Shown here in pieces: positions 26,087 through 34,630 of a DNA stretch of 64,000 bases. How positions within the stretch are numbered: position 1 is the stretch's first letter; each line of letters opens with the position of its first letter. The notes below the pieces were generated by a model. That model did no database searches. It was given only the letters and a program-made list of their open reading frames with translations, and was not told where the DNA came from. The position numbers and the translations under genes were made by a program. Location of the stretch: the NCBI GenBank assembly GCA_035690495.1, contig DASSKK010000069.1, positions 1 to 64,000 of the forward strand. The letters are read 5' to 3'. This DNA comes from DASSKK01 sp035690495. GTDB lineage: Bacteria; Actinomycetota; Actinomycetes; Propionibacteriales; Nocardioidaceae.

Positions 26087-27985
26087 GTGAGCCATTACAA
26101 GAGCAACATCCGCGACATCGAGTTCAACCTGTTCGAGGTGCTCGGCCGCGACGAGATCCTCGGCACCGGCCCGTTCGCCGACCTCGACTCCGACACCGCG
26201 CGGTCGATCCTGGCCGAGGTGGACCGGCTGGCCCGCGAGGACCTCGCCGCGTCGTTCGCCGACTCCGACCGGCAGCCGCCGACCTACGACCCGAGCACGT
26301 ATGCGGTGCGGATGCCCGAGGGCTTCACGAAGAGCTACCGGGCGTGGATGGACGCGGAGTGGTTCCGGCTGATGCTCGACCCGGAGCTCGGCGGGCAGCG
26401 TACGCCGAGCACTCTCGCCTGGTCGGTGGCCGAGCTCGTGCTCGGCTCGAACCCCGCGGTGTGGATGTTCGCCTGCGGGCCGGCTTTCGCCAACGTCGTC
26501 TTCCGCAACGGCAACGAACGTGACAAGCAGACCGCCCGGCACATGGTCGAACGAGGGTGGGGCGCCACCATGGTGCTCACCGAGCCGGACGCCGGCTCCG
26601 ACGTCGGCGCGGGCCGCACCAAGGCCGTGGCGCAGCCGGACGGCTCCTGGCACATCGAGGGCGTCAAGCGGTTCATCACCTCCGGCGAGCACGACATGGC
26701 CGAGAACATCGTGCATCTCGTGCTCGCCCGGCCCGCCGGGGACGACCTGCCTGAAGGCACCGGCGGCCCCGGCACCAAGGGGCTGTCGCTCTTCGTCGTA
26801 CCCAAGCACCACTTCGACGCCAAGACCGGCGAGCTGACCGGCGAGCGCAACGGGGTCTACGTCACCAACGTCGAGCACAAGATGGGCATCAAGGTGTCCA
26901 CCACGTGCGAGGTGACCTTCGGCGACCCCTCGGTCGGCGGCGGCGAGCCCGCCCGGGGCTGGCTGCTCGGCGAGGTGCACGACGGGATCGCCCAGATGTT
27001 CCAGGTGATCGAGAACGCCCGGATGATGGTCGGCACCAAGGCGATCGCGACGCTGTCTACCGGCTACCTGAACGCGCTGGACTACGCAAAGTCCCGCGTG
27101 CAGGGGCCGGACCTCGCGCAGGCGTCGGACAAGACCGCGCCTCGGGTGACGATCACCCACCACCCGGACGTACGCCGCTCGCTGATGACACAGAAGTCGT
27201 ACGCCGAGGCGCTGCGGGCACTGGTGCTCTACACCGCCTCCTGGCAGGACCGGATCCAACTGGCGGACCACTCTGCGGGCGATGGGGGCGAGACAGACGA
27301 GATGGCCCGCCGGGTCAACGACCTGCTGCTGCCGATCGTCAAGGGCTACGGGTCGGAGCGCTCCTGGGTGCTCCTCGGCACCGAGTCGCTGCAGACCTTC
27401 GGGGGCTCCGGCTTCCTCGCCGACTACCCGATCGAGCAGTACGTCCGCGACGCGAAGATCGACACGCTCTACGAGGGCACCACCGCCATCCAGGGCCAGG
27501 ACCTGTTCTTCCGCAAGATCGTCAAGGACCAGGCGAAGGCGCTGGGCCACCTCGCCGAGCAGGTCACCGCATTCCTCGAGTCCGAGGCCGGCAACGGGCG
27601 GCTGAAGGTGGAGCGCGAGCTGTTGGCACAGGGCCTGGAGGATGCACAGGCGATCGTGGCGACGATGATCGAGGAGCTGATGTCCGCCGACCCCGGCTCC
27701 GAGGGTGGCGACCCCCGCAACGTCTACAAGGTGGGGCTGAACACCTCGCGGCTGCTGATGGCGCTCGGCGACGTCATCTGCTCATGGCTGATGCTGCGCC
27801 ATGCCGAGGTGGCACTGGACAGGCTCGGCAGCGACGTGAGCGAGAAAGACCAGGCCTTCTACGAGGGCAAGGTCGCTGCGGCGCAGTTCTTCGCGCGGAC
27901 CGTCCTGCCTCGGCTGTCCGCCGAGCGGGCCATCGCCGAAGGCACCGACCTGTCGCTCATGGACCTTCCCGAGGACGCCTTCTGA
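26087..27985 (+). CDS. Acyl-CoA dehydrogenase, FadE5-like long form
   Basis: 632 residues, the long acyl-CoA dehydrogenase form seen in mycobacterial FadE5. MVLTEPDAGSDVG (about 162-174) and WHIEGVKRFITSGEHD are the FAD/acyl-CoA dehydrogenase signatures; NGVYVTNVEHKMGIKVSTTC and TESLQTFGGSGFLADYPIEQ precede RDAKIDTLYEGTTAIQGQDL with the catalytic Glu (EGTT). The last 130 residues are the extra helical domain of this subgroup. It introduces the trans-2 double bond in acyl-CoA and passes electrons to ETF. GTG 26087 is taken because AAGGAAGG lies about 9 nt upstream and VSHYKSNIRDIEFNLFE is the family N-terminus. The palindrome upstream links it to the EtfD-like gene. Confidence 0.93.
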   Translation: MSHYKSNIRDIEFNLFEVLGRDEILGTGPFADLDSDTARSILAEVDRLAREDLAASFADSDRQPPTYDPSTYAVRMPEGFTKSYRAWMDAEWFRLMLDPELGGQRTPSTLAWSVAELVLGSNPAVWMFACGPAFANVVFRNGNERDKQTARHMVERGWGATMVLTEPDAGSDVGAGRTKAVAQPDGSWHIEGVKRFITSGEHDMAENIVHLVLARPAGDDLPEGTGGPGTKGLSLFVVPKHHFDAKTGELTGERNGVYVTNVEHKMGIKVSTTCEVTFGDPSVGGGEPARGWLLGEVHDGIAQMFQVIENARMMVGTKAIATLSTGYLNALDYAKSRVQGPDLAQASDKTAPRVTITHHPDVRRSLMTQKSYAEALRALVLYTASWQDRIQLADHSAGDGGETDEMARRVNDLLLPIVKGYGSERSWVLLGTESLQTFGGSGFLADYPIEQYVRDAKIDTLYEGTTAIQGQDLFFRKIVKDQAKALGHLAEQVTAFLESEAGNGRLKVERELLAQGLEDAQAIVATMIEELMSADPGSEGGDPRNVYKVGLNTSRLLMALGDVICSWLMLRHAEVALDRLGSDVSEKDQAFYEGKVAAAQFFARTVLPRLSAERAIAEGTDLSLMDLPEDAF

Positions 27986-28056
27986 GACATGAGTAAGCCA
28001 TCGACCACTGGGTATAAGGGGGAACGCTTCACCAGTCGGCCACCGAAGGAGTGACC

Positions 28057-28266
28057 ATGGGTATCGGGATCGGCATCGCGCTGCTCGTGATCGGACTGAT
28101 CATCGAGTTCGCGATCAACTTCAGCTCGAGCTACGTCGACAGCCAGGCGCTCGGCTGGATTCTCATCGTCGTCGGGATCCTGGCGATCATCCTCGCGCTG
28201 ATCATGAACGCGCAGCGTTCCCGCACCAAGCACGTCGAGGAGCGGCGGTTCGACGACCGGCGCTGA
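28057..28266 (+). CDS. Small membrane protein, DUF6458 family
   Basis: 69 residues with two helices: MGIGIGIALLVIGLIIEFAI (about 1-20) and ALGWILIVVGILAIILALIM (about 31-50), then a basic tail QRSRTKHVEERRFDDRR. This is the DUF6458 pattern frequent in actinobacteria; function unknown. Strong RBS GAAGGAG before ATG 28057, and a strong terminator 8 bp after the stop, so it appears to be its own transcription unit. Confidence 0.85.
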   Translation: MGIGIGIALLVIGLIIEFAINFSSSYVDSQALGWILIVVGILAIILALIMNAQRSRTKHVEERRFDDRR

Positions 28267-28274
28267 CCAAAGCG

Positions 28275-28311
28275 CACAGGGGCGGTGGAGCGATGCTCTG
28301 CCGCCCCTGTG
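28275..28311 (+). terminator. Strong hairpin terminator after DUF6458 gene
   Basis: CACAGGGGCGG (28275-28285) pairs exactly with CCGCCCCTGTG (28301-28311), and the inner GAGC/GCTC extends the stem around a GAT loop. There is no T run, as is usual in high-GC actinobacteria. Confidence 0.8.
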
Positions 28312-28395
28312 TCATGCCTGCCACCCGCCTGGCGCGACGAGCGGGGCTAGGGTGAAATGTGAGGGAAGAGGGGACCACATCTTCGGAGGTGACTC

Positions 28396-29934
28396 GTGTA
28401 CTACCCGCTGACCGTGCGCGACTTCCTGGACCGCGCCGAGACCGTCTATCCCGACCGGGTCGCGATCGTCGACGAGCCCGACCAGCCCGCCGAGCCGCTC
28501 GGGGAGCTGACCTATCGCGAGGTCGCCGCGAACGCACGGGCCCAGGCGGCGCGGCTCGACCAGCTCGGCGTCCCCGTCGGCGGGCGGGTGGCGATCATCT
28601 CGCAGAACTCCGCGCGGCTGTTCACCTCCTTCTTCGGGGTCAGCGGCTGGGGCCGGATCCTGGTCCCGGTGAACTTCCGGCTCAGCCTCAAGGAGATCCA
28701 GTACATCGTCGGGCACTCCGGCGCCGAGGTGGTGTACGCCGACCCGGCGCTCAAGGACAAGCTGGACGGGCTCGACGTACCCCACAAGTTCGTGCTCGGC
28801 GACGACGACGCGCTCTACCTGCGCGACACCGAGCCGACACCCTGGACGGATCCGGACGAGTCCGCAACCGCGACGATCAACTACACGTCCGGGACCACCG
28901 CCCGGCCCAAGGGCGTGCAGCTGACCCATCGCAACCTCTGGCTGAACGCGACCGTGTTCGCGCTGCACGCGGGCGTCACCGACCGTGACGTCTACCTGCA
29001 CACGCTGCCGATGTTCCACGCCAACGGGTGGGGGATGCCGTACGGCGTGACGGGGATGGGCGGCAAGCACATCGTGCTCCGTCAGGTGGAGGGCACCGAG
29101 ATCCTGCGACGCATCGAGAAGTACGGCGTGACGATGATGTGCGCAGCGCCTGCCGTGGTCAGCGCCGCGCTCGAGGCAGCCCAGACGTGGGACGGCGAGA
29201 TCCCCGGCCGCGATCGCGCACGGATCATCGTGGCCGGCGCGCCTCCGCCGACGCGCACCATCGAGCGGGTGCACAGCGAGCTCGGCTGGGAGTTCTGCCA
29301 GATCTACGGCCTCACCGAGACCTCGCCGATCGTCACCGTGAACCGGATGCGTGCGGAGTGGGAGGAGCTCGACCCGCACGAGCGCGCACGGCTGCTGGGC
29401 CGGGCGGGAGCCGTGGCGCTCGGCGTACGCGTGTCCATCGACGAGGAGGGCGAGGTCCTCACCTCCTCCAACCACAACCTGGACGGCTACTGGGAGCAGC
29501 CGGAGGAGACCGAGCGGGTGCAGGCCGGCGGGACCTTCCACACCGGCGATGGCGGCTACTTCGACGACGACGGCTACCTGGTGATCAGCGACCGCAAGAA
29601 GGACGTGATCATCTCCGGTGGTGAGAACGTCTCCTCCATCGAGGTCGAGGACGCGCTGATGTCGCACCCGGCGGTCAAGGAGTGCGCGGTGATCGGCATC
29701 CCGGACGACAAGTGGGGCGAGCTGGTCACCGGCCTGGTCGTCCGCAACGACGCAGCCGGCTCGCAGGTCACCGCCGAGGACCTGATCACGCACTGCCGCG
29801 ACGGGCTTGCCGGCTACAAGTGCCCGAAGCGCATCGACTTCGTCGACGAGCTGCCTCGGACCGCGACGGGCAAGCTGCAGAAGTTCAAGCTGCGCCAGCC
29901 GTTCTGGGAGGGCCAGGAACGCCAGGTGAACTGA
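28396..29934 (+). CDS. Fatty acyl-CoA synthetase (AMP-binding, FadD type)
   Basis: 512 residues. AMP-binding P-loop YTSGTTARPKG (about 162-172), A-loop YGLTETSP (about 304), GYFDDDGYLVISDRKKDVI (hinge) and GGENVSS, with the catalytic Lys near the C-terminus in RTATGKLQKFKL. Activates a carboxylic acid to acyl-AMP then acyl-CoA; medium/long chain is inferred from similarity to FadD proteins. GTG 28396 has a near-perfect GGAGGTGA site. Located between the acyl-CoA dehydrogenase block and serA; a TAGGGT -10 is at 28348-28353. Confidence 0.9.
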   Translation: MYYPLTVRDFLDRAETVYPDRVAIVDEPDQPAEPLGELTYREVAANARAQAARLDQLGVPVGGRVAIISQNSARLFTSFFGVSGWGRILVPVNFRLSLKEIQYIVGHSGAEVVYADPALKDKLDGLDVPHKFVLGDDDALYLRDTEPTPWTDPDESATATINYTSGTTARPKGVQLTHRNLWLNATVFALHAGVTDRDVYLHTLPMFHANGWGMPYGVTGMGGKHIVLRQVEGTEILRRIEKYGVTMMCAAPAVVSAALEAAQTWDGEIPGRDRARIIVAGAPPPTRTIERVHSELGWEFCQIYGLTETSPIVTVNRMRAEWEELDPHERARLLGRAGAVALGVRVSIDEEGEVLTSSNHNLDGYWEQPEETERVQAGGTFHTGDGGYFDDDGYLVISDRKKDVIISGGENVSSIEVEDALMSHPAVKECAVIGIPDDKWGELVTGLVVRNDAAGSQVTAEDLITHCRDGLAGYKCPKRIDFVDELPRTATGKLQKFKLRQPFWEGQERQVN

Positions 29935-29952
29935 AGCCCATAGAGTCGTCGC

Positions 29953-31149
29953 ATGAAGGCGCTGCTGCTGGAGAACGTCCACCCGCTCGGCTCGTCGATC
30001 CTCACCGAGGCCGGCTTCGAGGTCGAGACGCGCTCCGGCTCGCTGGCCGAGGCCGACCTGATCGATGCTCTCGAGGGTGTCGACCTGCTGGGCATCCGCT
30101 CCAAGACCGACCTGACCGAGAAGGTGCTGTCGGCGCACCCCGGCCTGGTCGCGATCGGCGCATTCTGCATCGGCACCAACCAGATAGAGCTTCCCGAGGC
30201 GACCCGGCATGGCGTCGCGGTGTTCAACGCGCCGTTCTCCAACACCCGCTCGGTGGTGGAGCTGGCGATCGCGAACATCATCGCGATGGCGCGACGGCTC
30301 ACCGAACGCGACAAGGCGCTGCATGCCGGCGTGTGGGACAAGTCCGCGACGGGCAGCCACGAGGTGCGCGGCCGGACGCTGGGCATCGTCGGCTACGGCA
30401 ACATCGGCTCGCAGCTCTCCGTGGTCGCCGAGATGCTCGGGATGCAGGTCTACTTCTACGACACCGACGAGAAGCTCGCGATGGGCAACGCCCGTCGTTG
30501 CGCCTCCTTGAACGAGCTTCTCGACAAGGCGGAGACGGTGACCCTGCACGTCGACGGCCGGTCCGGGAACGCCGGTTTCTTCGGTGCCGAGCAGTTCAAG
30601 CGGATGCGGCCACGGTCGCTGTTCCTCAACCTGTCGCGCGGCTTCGTCGTGGACTACCATGCGTTGCGGGAGGCCGTCCTCGACGAGCACGTCGCCGGCG
30701 CGGCCGTCGATGTGTTCCCCTCCGAGCCGCGTTCGCGCGGCGAGGCGTTCGACTCCCCGCTGCGGGGGCTGCCGAACGTCATCCTGACCCCGCACGTGGG
30801 CGGCTCCACCGAGGAGGCACAAGAGGACATCGGCCGCTTCGTGGCGACGAAGCTGCGCGACTACGTCCGCTCAGGAATCACCGCGCTTTCGGTGAACCTG
30901 CCCGCGCTGACGCCCGGCGTGTCCGCACACAGCCAGCGGATCGCCCACCTGCACACGAACACCCCCGGGGTCCTGGCCGACCTCAACCAGGTCTTCGCCG
31001 AGCACGAGGTCAACGTCGGCGCCCAGGTGCTCGCCACCCGCGACCAGACGGGGTACGTCGTCACCGACACCGACTCCCCGCTGTCGGCACAGGTGCTCTC
31101 CGACCTGCGCGCGGTCACCGAGACGGTGCGGCTGCGGGTCATCGACTGA
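29953..31149 (+). CDS. serA: D-3-phosphoglycerate dehydrogenase SerA (short form with ACT domain)
   Basis: 398 residues, the E. coli-like length rather than the 530-residue mycobacterial type. NAD-binding RGRTLGIVGYGNIGSQLSVV (about 137-156), active-site Arg in NLSRGFVVD, Glu in VDVFPSEP and His in LTPHVGGSTEEAQ. The C-terminal ACT domain (LHTNTPGVLADLNQVFAEHE, about 320-398) is expected to bind serine for feedback inhibition. First step of serine synthesis; cytoplasmic tetramer. ATG 29953 is 7 nt after TAGAGT (29941-29946), so it is probably leaderless with its promoter in the 18-bp gap after the fadD-type gene. Confidence 0.93.
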   Translation: MKALLLENVHPLGSSILTEAGFEVETRSGSLAEADLIDALEGVDLLGIRSKTDLTEKVLSAHPGLVAIGAFCIGTNQIELPEATRHGVAVFNAPFSNTRSVVELAIANIIAMARRLTERDKALHAGVWDKSATGSHEVRGRTLGIVGYGNIGSQLSVVAEMLGMQVYFYDTDEKLAMGNARRCASLNELLDKAETVTLHVDGRSGNAGFFGAEQFKRMRPRSLFLNLSRGFVVDYHALREAVLDEHVAGAAVDVFPSEPRSRGEAFDSPLRGLPNVILTPHVGGSTEEAQEDIGRFVATKLRDYVRSGITALSVNLPALTPGVSAHSQRIAHLHTNTPGVLADLNQVFAEHEVNVGAQVLATRDQTGYVVTDTDSPLSAQVLSDLRAVTETVRLRVID

Positions 31150-31161
31150 CCGAGCAGGCGT

Positions 31162-31443
31162 TCAGCGAGTGAGGACGAACTCGTCGAACTGTGCGACCAG
31201 TCCCGCCACGTCGAGGCCGGCATCCTCTGCCACCACGGTGAGGAGCGCCCGTGCTTCCTCCCTGCATGCAGGGCAGCCCCGCAGGTGGGCGCGGAACGCC
31301 CCCCTGATCGGCAACCCGTGCAAAGCGAGCCCCTCGATCATCTGGTCGACTTGGTCGAAGCAGTCGTCGCACGACAGCCAGGGCTCGAAATCGGAGCTCA
31401 AGTGCTCGATCGCGTGACCGGTGAGGGACATAGGGCGGTTCAT
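31162..31443 (-). CDS. Putative zinc-binding anti-sigma factor
   Basis: 93 residues. FRAHLRGCPACREEARAL (about 51-68) is the HxxxCxxC zinc-binding anti-sigma (ZAS) motif, and an earlier CDDC (about 25-28) supplies further ligands. There is no membrane helix, so it would be a soluble ZAS protein of RsrA type. Its ATG overlaps the sigma-factor stop (ATGA), the usual sigma/anti-sigma coupling, which supports the call. The unusual point is CDDC upstream of the classical motif. It ends convergent with serA. Confidence 0.75.
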   Translation of the reverse strand: MNRPMSLTGHAIEHLSSDFEPWLSCDDCFDQVDQMIEGLALHGLPIRGAFRAHLRGCPACREEARALLTVVAEDAGLDVAGLVAQFDEFVLTR

Positions 31444-32078
31444 CGGGCGGCTTCCTTCAGAGTCGGCGGTTCAATGAGCCCCTGGGCGACCAGGTCTCGA
31501 CGGAGCCTCTTGCGCGCGTCGTGGAGCGTCTTGTAGACGGCGTTGCGGGTGGCGCCGAGCCGGTCGGCCACCACGTCGATCGGGATGCCGTCGATCACGA
31601 TGGCGACCAGAACGCGACGCTGGTGTGCAGTGAGCTGGGTGTCGATGCTCCGCTTCAGCGCATTCGACAACATGCTCGTCACGGCGTGGTCATGGGGACT
31701 CGCGCCCTCCTCGACAGGTTCGGCGATCGCGAGGAGGTCGACGCTGCGCTCACGCCAAGTCGCCCGCCGTACCTCGACAGCGGCCTTGAGGATCGCGAAC
31801 TTGTAGGCCCATGTCGTGAACTTGCTGCGGTTCTCGAATGTCGACAGCTTGTTGATCACGTCCACGGTCGCCTCGTCAGCACTGCTTTGGATGATGTCGT
31901 CCCTGGTCGCCCCTCCGAGGGAGCGCGCCAACGCCGAGGTGGCCACATAGCGACCCGCCGCACGGGTCATCAGTGCGTGCAGCCGACGGACCGCGTCCTC
32001 GTACTCAGGGCCACCACCGCTCAACGGGACAACCCACTCGCCAGGGTCAGCAGTCTCAATGGCTGCCTCGCTCACCAT
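31440..32078 (-). CDS. ECF-type RNA polymerase sigma factor
   Basis: 212 residues. Region 2: IIQSSADEATVDVINKLSTF then FTTWAYKFAILKAAVEVRR (about 68-115), with the WAY core contact; region 4: TAHQRRVLVAIVIDGIPIDV followed by GATRNAVYKTLHDARKRLRR (about 155-200). ATG 32078 with GGAGGAG is preferred over longer in-frame starts because the upstream 38 residues look like promoter DNA. Coupled to the anti-sigma gene downstream. The divergent secreted-protein gene may be a target. Inducing signal unknown. Confidence 0.85.
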   Translation of the reverse strand: MVSEAAIETADPGEWVVPLSGGGPEYEDAVRRLHALMTRAAGRYVATSALARSLGGATRDDIIQSSADEATVDVINKLSTFENRSKFTTWAYKFAILKAAVEVRRATWRERSVDLLAIAEPVEEGASPHDHAVTSMLSNALKRSIDTQLTAHQRRVLVAIVIDGIPIDVVADRLGATRNAVYKTLHDARKRLRRDLVAQGLIEPPTLKEAAR

Positions 32079-32091
32079 GGGCTCCTCCACA

Positions 32092-32127
32092 GTCAGGTCG
32101 ACTCTCACCTTATGAGTGTGACCTGAC
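32092..32127. promoter_or_regulatory. Inverted repeat upstream of the ECF sigma gene
   Basis: GTCAGGTC (32092-32099) and GACCTGAC (32120-32127) are exact inverted repeats with a 20-bp spacer containing CTCA/TGAG. It lies 14 bp upstream of the sigma factor start, within the 171-bp divergent gap, and is a candidate operator or autoregulated promoter region. Confidence 0.5.
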
Positions 32128-32249
32128 CTCGACTTCTTACCAACGGATTCCCTCAGGTGCACGGCCGGTAAGGACTCGCCGTTGGGCTGCACGAACCCAC
32201 TAGACCGAGGAATCAGCGATCCCGCCCTCAGGCGAGCGAGGAGAATCAG

Positions 32250-32969
32250 ATGAGAGTCAACGTGCGCACGTCAAGGATCTCGGCGGTGGTAGCCGCCGGT
32301 GCCTTGTCGACCTTGCTGGTCGTCTCAGTGGGCGGCGCCAGCACCGGCGAGCCTGCCCGGAACTCAGCAACGGCGGGCGTTGCCGCGGCCACTGCGTCCC
32401 ACGACATGGCCCAGATGGCGACGCTGCCCCGAACCCGCAGCCAGGCTGCTCTCTATCGCGCGATGCGCGAGTTGTGGGTCCAGCACATGGAGTGGACCTA
32501 CGCCACGGTCGCCGCGTTCGCCCAGGACTCGCCGGGTCTGGATGCCACGCTCGCGCGGCTGTTGCGCAACCAGGTCGACATCGGCGATGCTTTCAAGCCC
32601 TTCTACGGGACCAAGGCGGGTCACCGGCTCACCGTGCTCTTGCGGACCCACATCAACGACGCCGTGCCCGTGCTCGTCGCCGCCAGGAACGGTGACACAG
32701 CAGCGTTCAACAAGGCCGAGAAGGCCTGGTACGCCAACGCCAAGCGGATCGCCGACTTCCTCGCCGCTGCAAACCCGCACTGGGGCAAGAGGGCGATGGA
32801 GAAGATGATGAAGACGCACATCACCCAGACGACGGCCTACGCGGCCGACCAGCTCCAGGGCCACTACGCGAGGTCGATCCGCGACTACGGCCGGGCTGAG
32901 AGCCACATGATGCAGATGGCCGACATGCTCAGCGCCGGTCTCATCAAGCAGTTCCCGCGCAAGTTCTAG
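32250..32969 (+). CDS. Secreted helical protein of unknown function, divergent from ECF sigma gene
   Basis: 239 residues. Signal peptide: basic MRVNVRTSR, hydrophobic AVVAAGALSTLLVVSVGGAS, cleavage likely near residue 35. The mature part is mostly helical with MRELWVQHMEWTYATVAAFA, then RNQVDIGDAFKPFYG, VLLRTHINDAVPVLVAARNG and a C-terminal YGRAESHMMQMADMLSAGLI. The pattern W..H...W and repeated His/Met could bind a metal or heme, but I do not recognise the family with certainty. RBS GAGGAG upstream of ATG 32250. Position opposite an ECF sigma/anti-sigma pair suggests it belongs to that regulon. Confidence 0.7.
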   Translation: MRVNVRTSRISAVVAAGALSTLLVVSVGGASTGEPARNSATAGVAAATASHDMAQMATLPRTRSQAALYRAMRELWVQHMEWTYATVAAFAQDSPGLDATLARLLRNQVDIGDAFKPFYGTKAGHRLTVLLRTHINDAVPVLVAARNGDTAAFNKAEKAWYANAKRIADFLAAANPHWGKRAMEKMMKTHITQTTAYAADQLQGHYARSIRDYGRAESHMMQMADMLSAGLIKQFPRKF

Positions 32970-32977
32970 TCCCAGAA

Positions 32978-33021
32978 GGTGCGGGCGGGAACGAGGCCAA
33001 GGTGGCGTTCCCGCCTGCACC
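32978..33021 (+). terminator. Long hairpin terminator between secreted protein and S10 peptidase genes
   Basis: GGTGCGGGCGGGAACG (32978-32993) pairs with CGTTCCCGCCTGCACC (33006-33021) with one G-T pair, giving a 16-bp stem and a 12-nt loop, 9 bp after the stop codon. Its right arm touches the ATG at 33022, which argues against that codon as the start of the next gene. Confidence 0.85.
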
Positions 33022-33060
33022 ATGAGTCGCCGTGGGTCGGCGGGCCCTAGGGTGTCCGAT

Positions 33061-34554
33061 GTGAGCGACGAGAAGCAGAGCGAGACCGCGCCCGACAAGG
33101 GCGGCGGCACGACCGACTCCGCGACCACGAAGCCGGCCGAGCCGAAGGACGACCTGGTCACCAGCCAGCACACGTTGCGCATCGACCGGAAGAGCCTGGA
33201 CTACACCGCAACGACCGGGCGCGTCGTACTCCGTGACGAGGTCTACGAAGACGGGAAGTTCGCCGGCTTCAAGGCCAAGGCGGAGATGTCGATGACCTCC
33301 TACGTCGCCGAGACCACCGCGGCGGCGAGTCGCCCAGTGACGTTCGCGTTCAACGGCGGACCCGGTAGCGCCAGCGTGTGGCTGCACCTCGGCCTGCTCG
33401 GGCCGCGCCGCGTCGTGATGGGCGACGTCGAGACGCTCACCCCTCCGCCGTACGCCATGGACGACAACGCCGAGTCGCTGCTGACGGTCAGCGACATGGT
33501 GTTCATCGACCCGGTGTCGACCGGTTACTCGCGCGTGGTCGAGGGCGACAAGGCCGAGCCGTTCCACGGCTATCAGGGCGACGTCGAGTCGGTCGCCGAG
33601 CTGATCCGGATCTGGACCTCACGCCACCGCCGCTGGATGTCGCCGAAGTTCCTGGCCGGCGAGTCCTACGGAACGTTGCGCGCGGCGGCGCTCGGTGAGC
33701 ACCTGCAGTCCCGGCACGGGATGTACCTCAACGGGATCATGCTGATCTCCAGCGTCCTGGACCTGTCGTCGATCGACTTCGAGAACCAGCGCAACGACCG
33801 GGCACACGCGCTGTACCTCCCGACGTACGCCGCCATCGCCCACTACCACGGCAAGCACGGCCGGCGGTCGCTGAAGTCAGTGGTCGATGAGGCCGAGGAG
33901 TACGCCGCGCGTGACTATCCGTGGGTGCTCTCGCGCGGAAGCCGGCTGACCCGCAAGGAGCGGGCCGCGGCCGTGCGCAAGGTCGCCGGGCTCACCGGGC
34001 TCTCGGAGGAGTACGTCGACCGGGCCGACCTGCGCATCGAGCACATCCGATTCTTCACCGAGCTGCTGCGCGACCGGCAGCTGTCCGTCGGCCGGCTGGA
34101 CGCCCGCTTCACCGGCCCGGCGGCCAGCTCGATCGCGGAGCAGATGGACGCCGACCCGTCGCACGACGCGATCGCCGGGCCCTATGCGGCGGCGTTCAAC
34201 CACTACATCCGCGACGAGCTCGGCTACGAGAACGACCTGCCCTACGAGCAGATCTCCCGACGGGTGCACCCGTGGTCGTTCAAGGACTTCGAGGGCCGGC
34301 CGATCGACGTGACGCCGAAGCTCGAGCGGGCGATGCGGCAGAACCCTCACCTGCGGGTGTACGTCGGCTACGGCTACTACGACGGCGCGACGCCGCACTT
34401 CGCCGCCGAGGACGTGCTCGCCCACCTGCAGATCTCCGACGACCTGCGAGCGAACATCGAGCACGCCTACTACGAGGCCGGGCACATGATGTATGTCCAT
34501 GAGCCGTCGCGGCTGCAGCAGGCGAAGGACCTCGCCGCCTTCGTCACCCGCTGA
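33061..34554 (+). CDS. S10 family serine carboxypeptidase-like protein
   Basis: 497 residues from GTG 33061. Alpha/beta-hydrolase fold with S10 signatures: TFAFNGGPGSASVWLHLGLL, VFIDPVSTGYSR, and the nucleophile elbow FLAGESYGTLRA (Ser about 205); Asp region VYVGYGYYDGATP and His in EAGHMMYVHEPS. S10 enzymes release C-terminal residues at acid pH; this clade of bacterial peptidase S10 is of unknown substrate. No signal peptide is visible and the start is charged and Thr-rich, so it may be cytoplasmic. A TAGGGT -10 at 33048-33053 puts transcription at the GTG, supporting this start over ATG 33022, which abuts a terminator arm. Confidence 0.88.
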   Translation: MSDEKQSETAPDKGGGTTDSATTKPAEPKDDLVTSQHTLRIDRKSLDYTATTGRVVLRDEVYEDGKFAGFKAKAEMSMTSYVAETTAAASRPVTFAFNGGPGSASVWLHLGLLGPRRVVMGDVETLTPPPYAMDDNAESLLTVSDMVFIDPVSTGYSRVVEGDKAEPFHGYQGDVESVAELIRIWTSRHRRWMSPKFLAGESYGTLRAAALGEHLQSRHGMYLNGIMLISSVLDLSSIDFENQRNDRAHALYLPTYAAIAHYHGKHGRRSLKSVVDEAEEYAARDYPWVLSRGSRLTRKERAAAVRKVAGLTGLSEEYVDRADLRIEHIRFFTELLRDRQLSVGRLDARFTGPAASSIAEQMDADPSHDAIAGPYAAAFNHYIRDELGYENDLPYEQISRRVHPWSFKDFEGRPIDVTPKLERAMRQNPHLRVYVGYGYYDGATPHFAAEDVLAHLQISDDLRANIEHAYYEAGHMMYVHEPSRLQQAKDLAAFVTR

Positions 34555-34557
34555 GTC

Positions 34558-34612
34558 GGCGAGTCGGCGCGTCTGCAGGCTCCCACCCCGGCGAGTCGGC
34601 GCGTCTGCAGGC
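34558..34612. repeat. 23-bp direct repeat between convergent genes
   Basis: The same 23 bases, beginning GGCGAGTCGGCGCG and ending TCTGCAGGC, stand at 34558-34580 and 34590-34612, 9 bp apart. The spacer is CTCCCACCC-like. They fill most of the gap between the S10 peptidase and paaN stops. Each copy has little self-complementarity, so it is not an obvious terminator. Confidence 0.7.
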
Positions 34613-34630
34613 GGGACGGGTCGACGGGGG

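Noticed and set aside
25901..26090. Small plus-strand gene between TSUP and acyl-CoA dehydrogenase genes
   Set aside because: Third-position GC is low, no ribosome-binding site, and the frame runs over the palindrome and promoter region.
28312..30822. An 836-codon minus-strand frame across fadD-type gene and serA
   Set aside because: Crosses two well-supported plus-strand genes and has no recognisable domain; high-GC antisense shadow.
33022..33060. ATG 33022 as start of the S10 peptidase
   Set aside because: It touches the right arm of a strong terminator hairpin and lies upstream of the TAGGGT box that fits a leaderless GTG 33061.
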